Program-made: the position numbers and the translations under genes
Shown here: positions 33,557-42,396 of the stretch, piece after piece
How the letters are laid out: each line of letters starts with the position of its first letter
How positions within the stretch are numbered: the first letter of the stretch is position 1
Assembly: GCA_017626305.1 (NCBI GenBank)
Contig: JAGAIW010000074.1
Location: forward strand, 1-48,295
Direction: 5' to 3'
Origin: Clostridia bacterium
GTDB lineage: Bacteria; Bacillota; Clostridia; Christensenellales; Borkfalkiaceae
DNA length: 48,295 nt
Notes under the pieces: model-generated
The model's database searches: none
What the model saw: only the letters and a program-made list of their open reading frames with translations
What the model was told of the DNA's origin: nothing

Positions 33557-35623
33557 ATGAAAATTTTTAAGAAAATATGCGCGCTTCTTCTTTGCGGGCT
33601 TACGGCATTTTCCGCTTTTGCGTGTAGCTGTAACGGCGGTGGTGACAGTTCAAGCTCGTCGGGAAACAGCGCCGTAGAAGAAACGCAAAGAAAGGAAATT
33701 GCCAAAATCGTAGAAAACCGTTCGTCTGATTATAAGGTGCTTTTGGCAAAAGACGCTATGCCTGCCGAAGTGACCGCCGCCACCGAGCTTGTCAATTATA
33801 TCAAGCAAAGCACGGGGGTAGAGCTGGAAACGGTAACGGACGACAAGGCAAAGCTTGCCACGACGGAAAAATATCTGTCCCTTGGGGAAAATAAGCTCTT
33901 TGCTCGTTCGGGGATTGAGAATACGAATTTGAACACGGACGGCTACGTTTTGAAAACGGTGGATAACACGTTGTTTATCGTAGGCGAACAACAGCGCGGT
34001 ACGCTTTTTGGCGTATACGACTGGTTGGAAAGAGAGTTGGACGTGCATTTCTTAACGAACACGTTCGAGTACGTGCCCACGGCGTCCACCGTAACGCTGT
34101 ATCAAACGGACGTAGTGGAAATTCCTGCGATTGCCAACCGTACGTTCTATTACGACGCGTCGAAGGGCAACGTAAAATTAGCGGCAAAAATGCGTACGGA
34201 ATCGTACTATCCCGACAACGCGGTATCCGTCGGCGGCAAATTTGGGGATATTTGGACGAACGGGGTGCACTCGGTCAATTCGCTGATTCCGCCTGCTACG
34301 TACTATCCTGCGCACGACGGTTCGCAACTTGCGCCGAATGAAGATTATTACAATCAATGGTTCTCCGTCGGCCCCGGCGCGACGAGCGCGCAGCTCTCGT
34401 GGAACGGCTGTATGCCCTGTTTTTCTAACGGCTTAAACGACGACGGTACGTTGGATAACAACACCGATTCGTATATCCGTAAAATGATAGAAATTACGAT
34501 AGAACGTATCACCGAAAATCCGTCCATACGGTATTTCATGATTACGCAACCCGATAACCAAAAGGTTTGTAACTGCGCAAAATGCGTAGCGCAGATAGCG
34601 ACTTTGGAAAACAACCGTACGGCGCAGCTGATACTCTTTATCAACTGTATCGCAAGAGAAGTTCGCGCGTGGATGGACGCAAACGGTATGGAAAATAGAG
34701 AGCTGGATATCGTAACCAACTCCTATCAATGGTCAACCGCCGCACCCGTAAAGGTAGACGAAAACGGCAAGGTTACGGCGATTATTCCGCAGGTAGACCC
34801 GCGTGACGACGTATCTATCGTGTTTATTCCTATCGTTGGGTGTTTTATCCACGATATCGACGATAAGACGTGCGAAACCAACGTGACGACGGTAGGGACT
34901 TCCTTTGAACAATGGACGCATATTTGCGACAGCTTTTCGGTATTCGATTATTGTGTAAATTATACCGACTATCTCACTTGGTTTCCGTGCATGGGCGTTA
35001 TGCAGGAAAACTTAAAGCTCTACGTAGAGCGCGGCGTAAACGGTTTGATTACCGAAAGCACCTTAGGCAGTAACAACTACTATCAGCAAGACCTGCTGTT
35101 TTGGTTGTTTGGGAAATTAGCGTGGAACCCGAATTTGGATATGAACGCGCTTATCTCCGAGTTTAACTATTACTACTTCGGCGCGGAAGCGGGCAAGCTT
35201 GCCGACGAATGCGTGGCGTATCTCAACGGATATTTTGAATACGTAAGCCGTACGCAATCGTCTTCGCCATTGCATTTGGGGATTTACACGTATATGAGCC
35301 GTTGGCTTGTTTCCGAACAAACGCTGAACAGAACGTTCCTTAATCAAGCGTATACGTATACGCAAAAAATGCGTGATATTTATGAAAACTCCACGACGCT
35401 GACGGCGGCGCAAAAGCAAAATTATATTTTCAATTTAGAACATTTGGAAGTACAAATTGATTATATGAAGTATAGAAACTACGATACGGTTTTTGAAACG
35501 AACGCGCAGAAGAAATACGAATTTATGAAAGGTTTCTTTGATAAATGCGTACGTTTGGATATCAAACGCTTGGAAGAAGGCGGCGAATATATTTCGAGTA
35601 TTCGCAAAACGCTTGGCTATTGA
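33557..35623 (+). CDS. DUF4838 lipoprotein, glycoside-hydrolase-like
   Basis: A 688-residue protein: signal peptide with Cys (FACSC), Ser-rich linker, an N-terminal alpha/beta domain of the kind found before hydrolase barrels (VLLAKDAMPAEVTAATELVN, then GTLFGVYDWLERELDVHFL), and the DUF4838 barrel. Landmarks are FMITQPDNQKVCNCAKC near 323-339, LDIVTNSYQW, and VFDYCVNYTDYLTWFPCMGV. DUF4838 proteins are predicted cell-surface glycan-active enzymes; the reaction is unknown. The CxCxxC in the barrel is a family feature and may bind metal. The gene starts 3 bp after the previous stop, with AAAGGAG at the end of that gene. Confidence 0.82.
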   Translation: MKIFKKICALLLCGLTAFSAFACSCNGGGDSSSSSGNSAVEETQRKEIAKIVENRSSDYKVLLAKDAMPAEVTAATELVNYIKQSTGVELETVTDDKAKLATTEKYLSLGENKLFARSGIENTNLNTDGYVLKTVDNTLFIVGEQQRGTLFGVYDWLERELDVHFLTNTFEYVPTASTVTLYQTDVVEIPAIANRTFYYDASKGNVKLAAKMRTESYYPDNAVSVGGKFGDIWTNGVHSVNSLIPPATYYPAHDGSQLAPNEDYYNQWFSVGPGATSAQLSWNGCMPCFSNGLNDDGTLDNNTDSYIRKMIEITIERITENPSIRYFMITQPDNQKVCNCAKCVAQIATLENNRTAQLILFINCIAREVRAWMDANGMENRELDIVTNSYQWSTAAPVKVDENGKVTAIIPQVDPRDDVSIVFIPIVGCFIHDIDDKTCETNVTTVGTSFEQWTHICDSFSVFDYCVNYTDYLTWFPCMGVMQENLKLYVERGVNGLITESTLGSNNYYQQDLLFWLFGKLAWNPNLDMNALISEFNYYYFGAEAGKLADECVAYLNGYFEYVSRTQSSSPLHLGIYTYMSRWLVSEQTLNRTFLNQAYTYTQKMRDIYENSTTLTAAQKQNYIFNLEHLEVQIDYMKYRNYDTVFETNAQKKYEFMKGFFDKCVRLDIKRLEEGGEYISSIRKTLGY

Positions 35624-35637
35624 TAAGGAGTAGGAGT

Positions 35638-38418
35638 ATGAGAAAAAACAAAAAATTAGCTTGTATCTTAGGCGGCTTGCTTAGCGTATGCGCATGCGGC
35701 GTTTTGGGCGCGGCTACGCTGAGCGTTACCCCTGAAACGGTGATTGCTACGGCGGAAACGACGGTATATCCGGAAGTTGCCGACGATAAGCTTACCCTTG
35801 CTCCCGTAGAAAACGTATACGGTATGACTTCGGCAGGGTTCACCTTCACCGATTCCACAACGGCGTACGGTGTGCGTCCGTTTAAGGAAAATACGCTGTA
35901 TCAATTCCGCTTTTCCATTGACGAAAAGGGGAGCAGTAACGAAATGTACTCGTTCGTTTTTGCGGGCGGCGGTACTTGGGATAGCTATGCTTTGCATATG
36001 AACTATAAAACGGGGAAAATCGGCTACGGTTCTAGCGTAACGAATGCGGAGAAAAACGTATACGATTTCGGCTTGACCTACGGCGAAGTGTACAGTTTGC
36101 AACTTGCGGCAATATCGTTGTACGACACGGAAACGGTAACGGAAGAAACGCTGCCCGTAGGCGAACGCATTATTATTAAAATTACCAACGCCGACGGCAG
36201 TAAGAAAAAGGAAATTGCCGAAAACTACGTGGGGGACGAAAACCGCAGCAGCTGGGCGAATAAATACGGACAAGATGACGCGCCTAATCCCAAGCGCGCA
36301 ATCGGTTCGACGCTGAATTTATACGTCAATAATATGACGGGCTTTTCGGCAAAAATGTACGCGTACGATAACAACAATACCATTTACTACGAAATGGCGG
36401 ACGCGGATATGCCCGTGGTGTATTTGGAAACGCTCGTACCCATGAATGCGACCTATCCCATAGAAAAGCAAATCCAAAGCAACCTTGTATTCCAAGCGCA
36501 TAAGCTGATCGAATTTGATATTTGCGTGCAAGAAAAGGGCGGCTGGAACGGCAAGTTCGTTTTGGCGTTTGGCGGCGGCGGGCTTTGGAATTCTTACGCC
36601 GTATGTATCAATTACACGACGGGAACAATCGGCTTAGGGTATTCCCCTAACTCCGCAGAAGCGACGATAAGCGCGCAATATCCCGCCGTGAAAGACGCAT
36701 GGGGCAAAACGTTTACCGTACGCCTTGGCTTAATGGATATATATAATAATGAAGAATTAACGGGCGAACGCAAAGGCGAACGCATGCTGTTTTCCATCAC
36801 CGACGGTGAAAACGCCGTGGAAACTGCCGCCAACTTCGTAGGGGAAAACCGTTGCGGCTTTATGTCCAACGAACAGGCAAACCCCGACGGCGATTACGGC
36901 TTGCTGATCGGTACGTTTATCAACGAGCCCGCAACCTTCAAGGGTATGCTGCTCCCTGCCGATTATAAACGGGCGTTCAACGTTACGGTGGAATACGACG
37001 GCGGGTATGAATTTCAAGAAATTACTTACGGCGATACGTACGATTTCACGTCTGTAATCCCTGCAAAGCCCTATTACACGCTGACGGGCTTAACGGGTAC
37101 GATCGAAGGTAAAAAGACAGACGTTCCGCTGTCGGGCAAATGGACGACGGACGTAACCGTTCCCGAAGCAGACGGCTCGTACGTAGCGGATTTAACGCCC
37201 GTATATACGGCGATAGAATACGACGTTACGTATACGATAGAACACGCCACCGTAGGGAACGTGAACCCTTCGACAATCACCGCGGATGATGGGGACGTGG
37301 CGTTGAAAGCGCCCCAAACGTTGGAAGACGGTTATGCGTTTTTGGGTTGGTACACGGACGCGGCTAAGACGAAAAAGGTGACAAGTATTGCGGTAACGGG
37401 TGAAAATATCACCTTGTACGGCAAGACGGCTATGGGCTATACGCTTACGCTCGTTTATCCCAACGGCGCGCGCGAAGAAGTGGGCGTAAACGGCGCGGAT
37501 ACGTACGTATTCCCCACGACGAAGGTAGAAGGCTACGAAACGATTAGCGGTTGGAAAACGCAAGACGGGGCGGCGGTAACGCAAATCACGCCCAGCAAAA
37601 ACGAAACGTATTACGCAGTAGCTGCGCCTGAAAATTATACGGTTACGTACGCATTAGACGGCGGCATAAACGCGACGGAAAACCCGGCAAGCTTTACGGT
37701 AGAAACGGATACCGTTACGCTGAAAAACGCGACGAAAGAAGGATATATCTTCGTCGGTTGGTATAACGACGACGGCGCAAACGTTACGACAATCGAAAAG
37801 GGCGCGACGGGCAATCTCACCTTGAACGCGTTGTTCGTCAAAGATACGCTGCCCGCTCAAAAAGCGTATGTGCAATCGTCGACCGCGCAAAATATCCCCT
37901 TGGTGGATATTCCCTTTGCTAGCTACACCGTAGCGTTGAAACAATCAGAAGAAACGCAAACCGCGATAGAAAACGGTACGGCGGTGTTCGATACGGCAGG
38001 AACGTATACGCTCGTATATACTATAACCCTTCCTTCGGGCGAGCTTGTCAAAGAAATCGCCGTTAGCGTAGCGGCGGCAAGCATTACGGTAAACGGAGAA
38101 TATAAAACGAGCTACACCGTAGGCGAAACGCTTACTCTTTTGACGGCGGAAACCACCGCAGTCGACGGTATGGTAAGTATAAGCGTGCAAAAGGACGGAG
38201 TGGCGGTCAATGCGACGGGCAGTATTCTTTTGGAGAAGGGCACGTACACCGTTACGTATACGGCGGAAAACGCCGAAGAAACGTTTACCTTCACGGTAGC
38301 GGAAAAGGTAGAAAGCGAAAAAGGCTGCGGCGCAACGCTCACGGGATATACGGCGATATTTAGTATGCTCACCGTGCTTGGCGGCGCGTTGGCGGTCGGC
38401 AAGAAAAAGAGAAAATAA
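35638..38418 (+). CDS. Surface protein with repeated Gly-rich beta-sandwich domains, InlB-type B repeats and a C-terminal anchor
   Basis: The 926-residue protein starts with a signal peptide (MRKNKKLACILGGLLSVCAC). Two copies of a roughly 170-residue module follow at about 50-260 and 265-440. Each carries the hallmark FAGGGTWDSYAL or FGGGGLWNSYAV, then NYxTGxIGxG and xGER. Next come Listeria-Bacteroides/InlB-type repeats (YAFLGWYTDAAKTKKV, then YIFVGWYNDDGANV), Ig-like segments, and a C-terminal hydrophobic helix with KKKRK tail preceded by KGCGATLTG. That ending suggests a membrane or wall anchor without LPXTG. ATG 35638 has GGAG upstream; the frame is open further upstream but inside the previous gene. 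The module is shared with the next gene. Confidence 0.78.
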   Translation: MRKNKKLACILGGLLSVCACGVLGAATLSVTPETVIATAETTVYPEVADDKLTLAPVENVYGMTSAGFTFTDSTTAYGVRPFKENTLYQFRFSIDEKGSSNEMYSFVFAGGGTWDSYALHMNYKTGKIGYGSSVTNAEKNVYDFGLTYGEVYSLQLAAISLYDTETVTEETLPVGERIIIKITNADGSKKKEIAENYVGDENRSSWANKYGQDDAPNPKRAIGSTLNLYVNNMTGFSAKMYAYDNNNTIYYEMADADMPVVYLETLVPMNATYPIEKQIQSNLVFQAHKLIEFDICVQEKGGWNGKFVLAFGGGGLWNSYAVCINYTTGTIGLGYSPNSAEATISAQYPAVKDAWGKTFTVRLGLMDIYNNEELTGERKGERMLFSITDGENAVETAANFVGENRCGFMSNEQANPDGDYGLLIGTFINEPATFKGMLLPADYKRAFNVTVEYDGGYEFQEITYGDTYDFTSVIPAKPYYTLTGLTGTIEGKKTDVPLSGKWTTDVTVPEADGSYVADLTPVYTAIEYDVTYTIEHATVGNVNPSTITADDGDVALKAPQTLEDGYAFLGWYTDAAKTKKVTSIAVTGENITLYGKTAMGYTLTLVYPNGAREEVGVNGADTYVFPTTKVEGYETISGWKTQDGAAVTQITPSKNETYYAVAAPENYTVTYALDGGINATENPASFTVETDTVTLKNATKEGYIFVGWYNDDGANVTTIEKGATGNLTLNALFVKDTLPAQKAYVQSSTAQNIPLVDIPFASYTVALKQSEETQTAIENGTAVFDTAGTYTLVYTITLPSGELVKEIAVSVAAASITVNGEYKTSYTVGETLTLLTAETTAVDGMVSISVQKDGVAVNATGSILLEKGTYTVTYTAENAEETFTFTVAEKVESEKGCGATLTGYTAIFSMLTVLGGALAVGKKKRK

Positions 38419-38553
38419 CCCCGCGTATACAGGGGATATTGATAAAAATCTTAAAAAAAGAGAAAATAACCCCGCGTATACAGGGGATATTGATAAAAAT
38501 CTTAAAAAAAGAGAAAATAACCCCACGTATACAGGGGATATTGATAAAAATAT
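38404..38553 (+). repeat. 51-bp tandem repeat (about 2.9 copies) spanning a gene end and the intergenic gap
   Basis: Three copies with period exactly 51 bp. Each begins with the last codons and stop of the upstream gene (AAAAAGAGAAAATAA), continues with CCCCGCGTATACAGGGG and ends in an A-rich stretch. Copies 1 and 2 are identical. Copy 3 has an A for G in the CCCCACG part, and its end is replaced by the ribosome site (AAAAGGAG) of the next gene. The CCCC/GGGG ends can form a small hairpin in each copy. The unit is 17 codons, so frames stay open, but the real start of the next gene is 38571. Confidence 0.9.
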
Positions 38554-38570
38554 TAAAAGGAGAATGTAGT

Positions 38571-39311
38571 ATGAGAACACAAACAAAAAAGCTGCTTGCA
38601 ATCGTTTGTAGCGGTTTGATGTCCGTTTGCTGTATCTTTGCAGGTTGGCTTGGCTTGCAAAAGAACACGTCGGTCACAGCCGAAACGGTTACAGGCGGAA
38701 CGCTGTCTTCTTATTACGCAGCGGAATCGACGTCGTTTAACGTAGAAGACGACGAAACGTTCGGTGCAACTTTGGGCGTAGGCGCGTATATCCAAGACGG
38801 CGCAAGCTTCCGTAAGGCGTCGCCTATGTTGACTTCGGCTTGGACTGTCCAAAAATGGGAGTATAACAAGCTGATGAAGTTCGGTTATGCCACGTGGAAG
38901 GACGCAACGGCGAATAACAGCGGTATTCGTAATATCGAATTCGGCGGCACAAGTCCTGCGGCGTCGTGGAAACCCAACAACTATAATTCCTATCTCGTAC
39001 GTTTGGATTACGAAACGGATACGGTTGAACTGTATAACGGTTGGGATCCTACGCTTGCGGACGGAACGAAACCAGGAAGAGTTAAAGGCGCAAGCCTTTC
39101 GTTGGCGCTGGAATACGGCAAGGAATATTTTATCGAAGTCGGCGCTATCGATTTGTATGCGACGGAAGATAAGAGCGGGGAAATCGTAGGCGATAGACTT
39201 ATCGCACGTATTTACGACGGCGAAACCTTGCTTTTGGAAATCAAGCACGATTATACGGGCACGCAAGTTCCCGCGGCGCGCGCAGTTCTTCACTGTACAA
39301 AACGCCTTTGA
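38571..39311 (+). pseudogene. 5' part of a frameshifted secreted beta-sandwich repeat protein
   Basis: ATG 38571 has AAAAGGAG upstream and starts a signal peptide (MRTQTKKLLAIVCSGLMSVC, hydrophobic to about 27, cleavage near VTAE). The 246-residue product contains one copy of the module shared with the previous gene (GDRLIARIYDGETLLLEI near the end). It then runs out of frame after TGTQVPAARA. Reading on in the next frame from the (GC)4 tract at 39276-39283 gives QFFTVQNAFDNTTLGQSRIS, which leads straight into the 39379 ORF. A loss of two bases (CG) in the tract would explain the break. It may be an inactivated gene, a phase-variable switch or a sequence error. Confidence 0.75.
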
Positions 39312-39378
39312 TAATACGACTCTTGGGCAATCGCGTATCAGCGCTGTTGCGGACGTCGTATATGCGAAAAACAATACG

Positions 39379-41190
39379 TTGACGGAAAAGCCTATTGAAA
39401 GCGTGACGCATTTTACGCAAGACGGTATTCCTTTCACTACCGATGGGAAAACCCCTTACGGGACGTTCCCGTTTGAAGGCAATACGCTGTATCAATTCCG
39501 TTTCTCTATGGACGATAAAGGCAGCAGTAACGAAATGTATTCGTTCGTTTTTGCGGGTGGCGGTACTTGGGACAGCTACGCTTTGCATATCAACTATAAA
39601 ACGGGGAAAATCGGCTACGGTTCTAGCGTAACGAACGCGGAGAAAAACGTATACGATTTCGGCTTGACCTACGGCGAAGTGTACAGCTTGCAAATAGCGG
39701 CGGTTTCGTTGTATAATTCGGCTACGCCTGCGGACGGCGATTTGCCCGTGGGCGAACGCATTATCATTAAAATTGCCAACGCGGACGGTACGAAGAGTAT
39801 GGATATCGACGTTTGCTACGTAGGCGACGCAAACCGCAGCGGTTGGGCAAATAAATACGGCGAAGGCAGCGCAAATCCTACCCGTCGTATCGGTTCGTCG
39901 TTTGGCTTGTACGTCAATCAAAACGATTTCAAGGCAACCTTATATCCTTTCGACGCCACGAAGACGCTTTACGCGCAAATGGCGGATAGCGAACTGCCCG
40001 TTATGGATATTTCCGAAACGAAAAAAATAGACAAAGAACAATCGGTGACGGATCAAATTCAATCCGTTGGCGCGTTTGTTCCGTATAAGCTGATTACTAT
40101 GAAGGTCAGCGCGCAACAAAAAGCGTCGTCTAACGGAAAACTTATTATTGCGTTTGGCGGCGGCGGTCTTTGGAATTCTTACGCCATTTGCTTGAACTAC
40201 AATACGGGCGGTATCGGTATCGGCAACGACCCGACTTCGGCGGATTCGTCGATGGTGACGCTTGCGTCGTTGAAAGACGGTTGGGGTAAAGAATTTACCG
40301 TACAGTTCGGTTTGATGGACGTATACGATAACGCGCAGCGTGAAGGAAACAGAGTCGGTGAACGCTTGGTGGCGTACGTTTCAGACGGAACGGAAACGGT
40401 TAGCCTTGTCAATATGTACGTGGGCGCGGAAGAACGTTGCGGCTTTATGTCCAACGAATCGGCTAATCCTAAGGGCAACTACGGTACATGCTTTGCAACG
40501 TATATCAACGCACCTGCCGACGTTGGCGCTGTCTTAAAATCCGTGGAATATCATACGCATATCAGCGTGGATAACGAAACGGTGATCGCTACCCCTGCGG
40601 AATTTGCGCAAGGCTTAGCGGCGAAAACGCAGGAAGGCAAGGTGTTCGTAGGCTATGCAAACGGCGGTAAGCTGTACAAAGCGGCTACGGCAATGAGCGA
40701 AAGCTTGTTTGTCAACGACGCGGCGTTTACTTCCGTATTCGTAGATTACGATATGGGCTACGGCGCATACCTTCGTTCGGATTGCAAGGGTATTCGTTGG
40801 GAAGCAACGATAAACGACGCGGACTGGAACGCGTTGCTTGCTCTGGATAGTACGGCGAAACGCGGAATGGGCTTGCAGCGTCTTTCGGATAACGCAGGTA
40901 CGTTTATTGAAGCGGTAAGCACGTACGTAAAAGCGGACGGCGTTACGGGCTTTGTTTGCGCGGTTACCGACGTTGCAGACGTTTCCGTGGAATACGAAGC
41001 AAGGGCGTATATCGAAGTAGAATACGCCAACGTGGAAGGACGTAGTAAGGTATACGCTGCTACCAACGACAACGTGAGAAGTATTTTGGCTATGGCGCAA
41101 ACGGCATTATCGCAACACGAAGCGGCAAGCAACGTATTGCCTGCGGACGTTGTGGAAAAATTGCAATCTATCGTAGGGGGTGCACAATAA
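39379..41190 (+). pseudogene. 3' part of the frameshifted secreted beta-sandwich repeat protein
   Basis: The frame is open upstream to the (GC)4 tract at 39276-39283; 39379 is only the first possible start (TTG) and has no ribosome site. The 603 residues contain two more modules: YSFVFAGGGTWDSYALHINY followed by YKTGKIGYGSS at about 49-80, and FGGGGLWNSYAICLNYNTGG near 255-274. DNA at 39481-39691 is nearly identical to 35890-36100 in the previous gene. A C-terminal domain (about 390-603) with ADWNALLALDSTAKRGMG has no anchor. If the frameshift is real, this part would not be exported. Joined with the 5' part, the protein would have about 870 residues. Confidence 0.75.
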
Positions 41191-41327
41191 TGAAAAAACA
41201 ATATCAACATCCCGAACTGGAAGTGTGCACGTTGGAAGTGGAAGACTGCGTTCGCGCAAGTTTCTTCAACGAAAATATGGATAATACTGCGAAAGACGAT
41301 ACGTTTGTAGGCAACTTTACGTGGTAA
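41190..41327 (+). CDS. 45-aa small protein of unknown function
   Basis: ATG at 41190 overlaps the upstream stop (TAATG), with AGGGGG 8-12 bp before it. The peptide starts MKKQYQHPELEVCTLEVEDC and ends FVGNFTW. The pattern (basic start, YxxPELEV, acidic middle, Asn/Asp/aromatic tail) resembles small peptides often seen in gut Clostridia beside surface-protein genes; some have been discussed as modified peptides, but none is characterised to my knowledge. Two Cys are present (C13, C20). A strong hairpin follows. Coding is supported by the overlap and ribosome site, not by a known family. Confidence 0.6.
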   Translation: MKKQYQHPELEVCTLEVEDCVRASFFNENMDNTAKDDTFVGNFTW

Positions 41328-41346
41328 TACTTGTATAAAAACGGAA

Positions 41347-41379
41347 AGCCGACCTAACGTTTTTCGCGTTAGGTCGGCT
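41347..41379. terminator. Strong 13-bp hairpin without T tract
   Basis: AGCCGACCTAACG (41347-41359) pairs perfectly with CGTTAGGTCGGCT (41367-41379), loop TTTTTCG. The following bases (GGAAGTCTTTCG) are not a proper T tract. It may terminate part of the transcripts, protect the upstream mRNA, or, as a 33-bp inverted repeat, bind the AraC regulator encoded 24 bp downstream. Confidence 0.55.
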
Positions 41380-41402
41380 GGAAGTCTTTCGATAAGGTGA
41401 GT

Positions 41403-42383
41403 ATGGGAAAACAAGACGGGCAATCGCCTAAACAAGAACAAAAATTCTATTTCTATGGAAATAAAGGCGTAGTAGAAGCGCAAACACAGTATTTACAAGA
41501 TACGCTCCACGTGGAAACGGTGCATACCTTGTATTTCTATCGCTATGCCCCGACGTTTATGAACGGCATGGAGTCGCATAACTTTTACGAGCTGTTTTAC
41601 GTGGTTTCAGGCGTTATGTTGGTGGAATACGAAGATAAAACCATTCAAATTAAAGAACGGCAGTTTATTTTAATTCCGCCTATGATTAAGCACGGTATGC
41701 GCCCGGATAACTGTTATGCAAGCTCGATTAGTCTGTCCTTTTACGCTACGGGTATTGACGACGAATTGATTGTCAATAAGGCGGCGATTTTGTCTAATCA
41801 AGAGTTGGAGCTTTTGAATATTGCAGTTAGCAATTACGTGAATAATTTGGAAAAAACGGAATGGTCGTACAGAAACGAAAGTCCAATGAAAAACGAGTTT
41901 GCGCATTTGCAAATGATTCGTAACGCTTTGGAAATGTTGCTCATATCCATTACGAGAGATTTTATGGGCGAGCCCGTACGGCAAAAAGACGTCGCAACGA
42001 TTACCGATTTGCAAAAGCAAGTAGCGGGCGAAGTGGCGGCGTATATCACGGCGCATTGTGCCGAGCGTTTGACCTTGGAAGAATTAAGTAAACATTTTGG
42101 GTACAGCGTAGGGCATCTTTGCCGTATATTTAAAATGGCACAAAACGACAGTATTATCAACTTTATGTTGAAAGAACGGGTGAAAAATGCCGTTGTGATG
42201 ATGGAAAACACCGATTACTCCTTGCAGCGTATTTCGGATGAATGTGGTTTTGATACCATACAGTATTTTTCAAAAATTTTCAAACGGTATATCGGTATGA
42301 CGCCGAGAGAGTATAAAAATCAATGCAAAAACACGCGGCTTGGAAATATTTACGAAATTGCGTCAAAATTTGTTTTGGAATAA
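41403..42383 (+). CDS. AraC-family transcriptional regulator
   Basis: A 326-residue regulator with an N-terminal cupin-like sensing domain (YELFYVVSGVMLVEYEDKTI near 60-80, then FILIPPMIKHGMRPDN) and a C-terminal double helix-turn-helix. The first HTH is LTLEELSKHFGYSVGHLCR and the second is DYSLQRISDECGFDTIQYFS, closed by FKRYIGMTPREYKNQ. It probably senses a sugar and controls the neighbouring GH112 gene and perhaps the transporter operon. ATG 41403 with AAGGTGA upstream is preferred over the in-frame GTG at 41397. Confidence 0.88.
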   Translation: MGKQDGQSPKQEQKFYFYGNKGVVEAQTQYLQDTLHVETVHTLYFYRYAPTFMNGMESHNFYELFYVVSGVMLVEYEDKTIQIKERQFILIPPMIKHGMRPDNCYASSISLSFYATGIDDELIVNKAAILSNQELELLNIAVSNYVNNLEKTEWSYRNESPMKNEFAHLQMIRNALEMLLISITRDFMGEPVRQKDVATITDLQKQVAGEVAAYITAHCAERLTLEELSKHFGYSVGHLCRIFKMAQNDSIINFMLKERVKNAVVMMENTDYSLQRISDECGFDTIQYFSKIFKRYIGMTPREYKNQCKNTRLGNIYEIASKFVLE

Positions 42384-42396
42384 AAAGGAGAGAAAT

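Noticed and set aside
38404-38553. CRISPR array
   Set aside because: CCCCGCGTATACAGGGG recalls type I-E repeats, but the parts between are identical rather than unique spacers and include a gene end. No cas genes are present. It is a plain 51-bp tandem repeat.
38439-38570. N-terminal extension of the 38571 gene through the tandem repeats
   Set aside because: The extension (IKILKKEKIT repeated) is a by-product of a 51-bp unit that is a multiple of three. The ATG at 38571 has a good ribosome site and begins a signal peptide.
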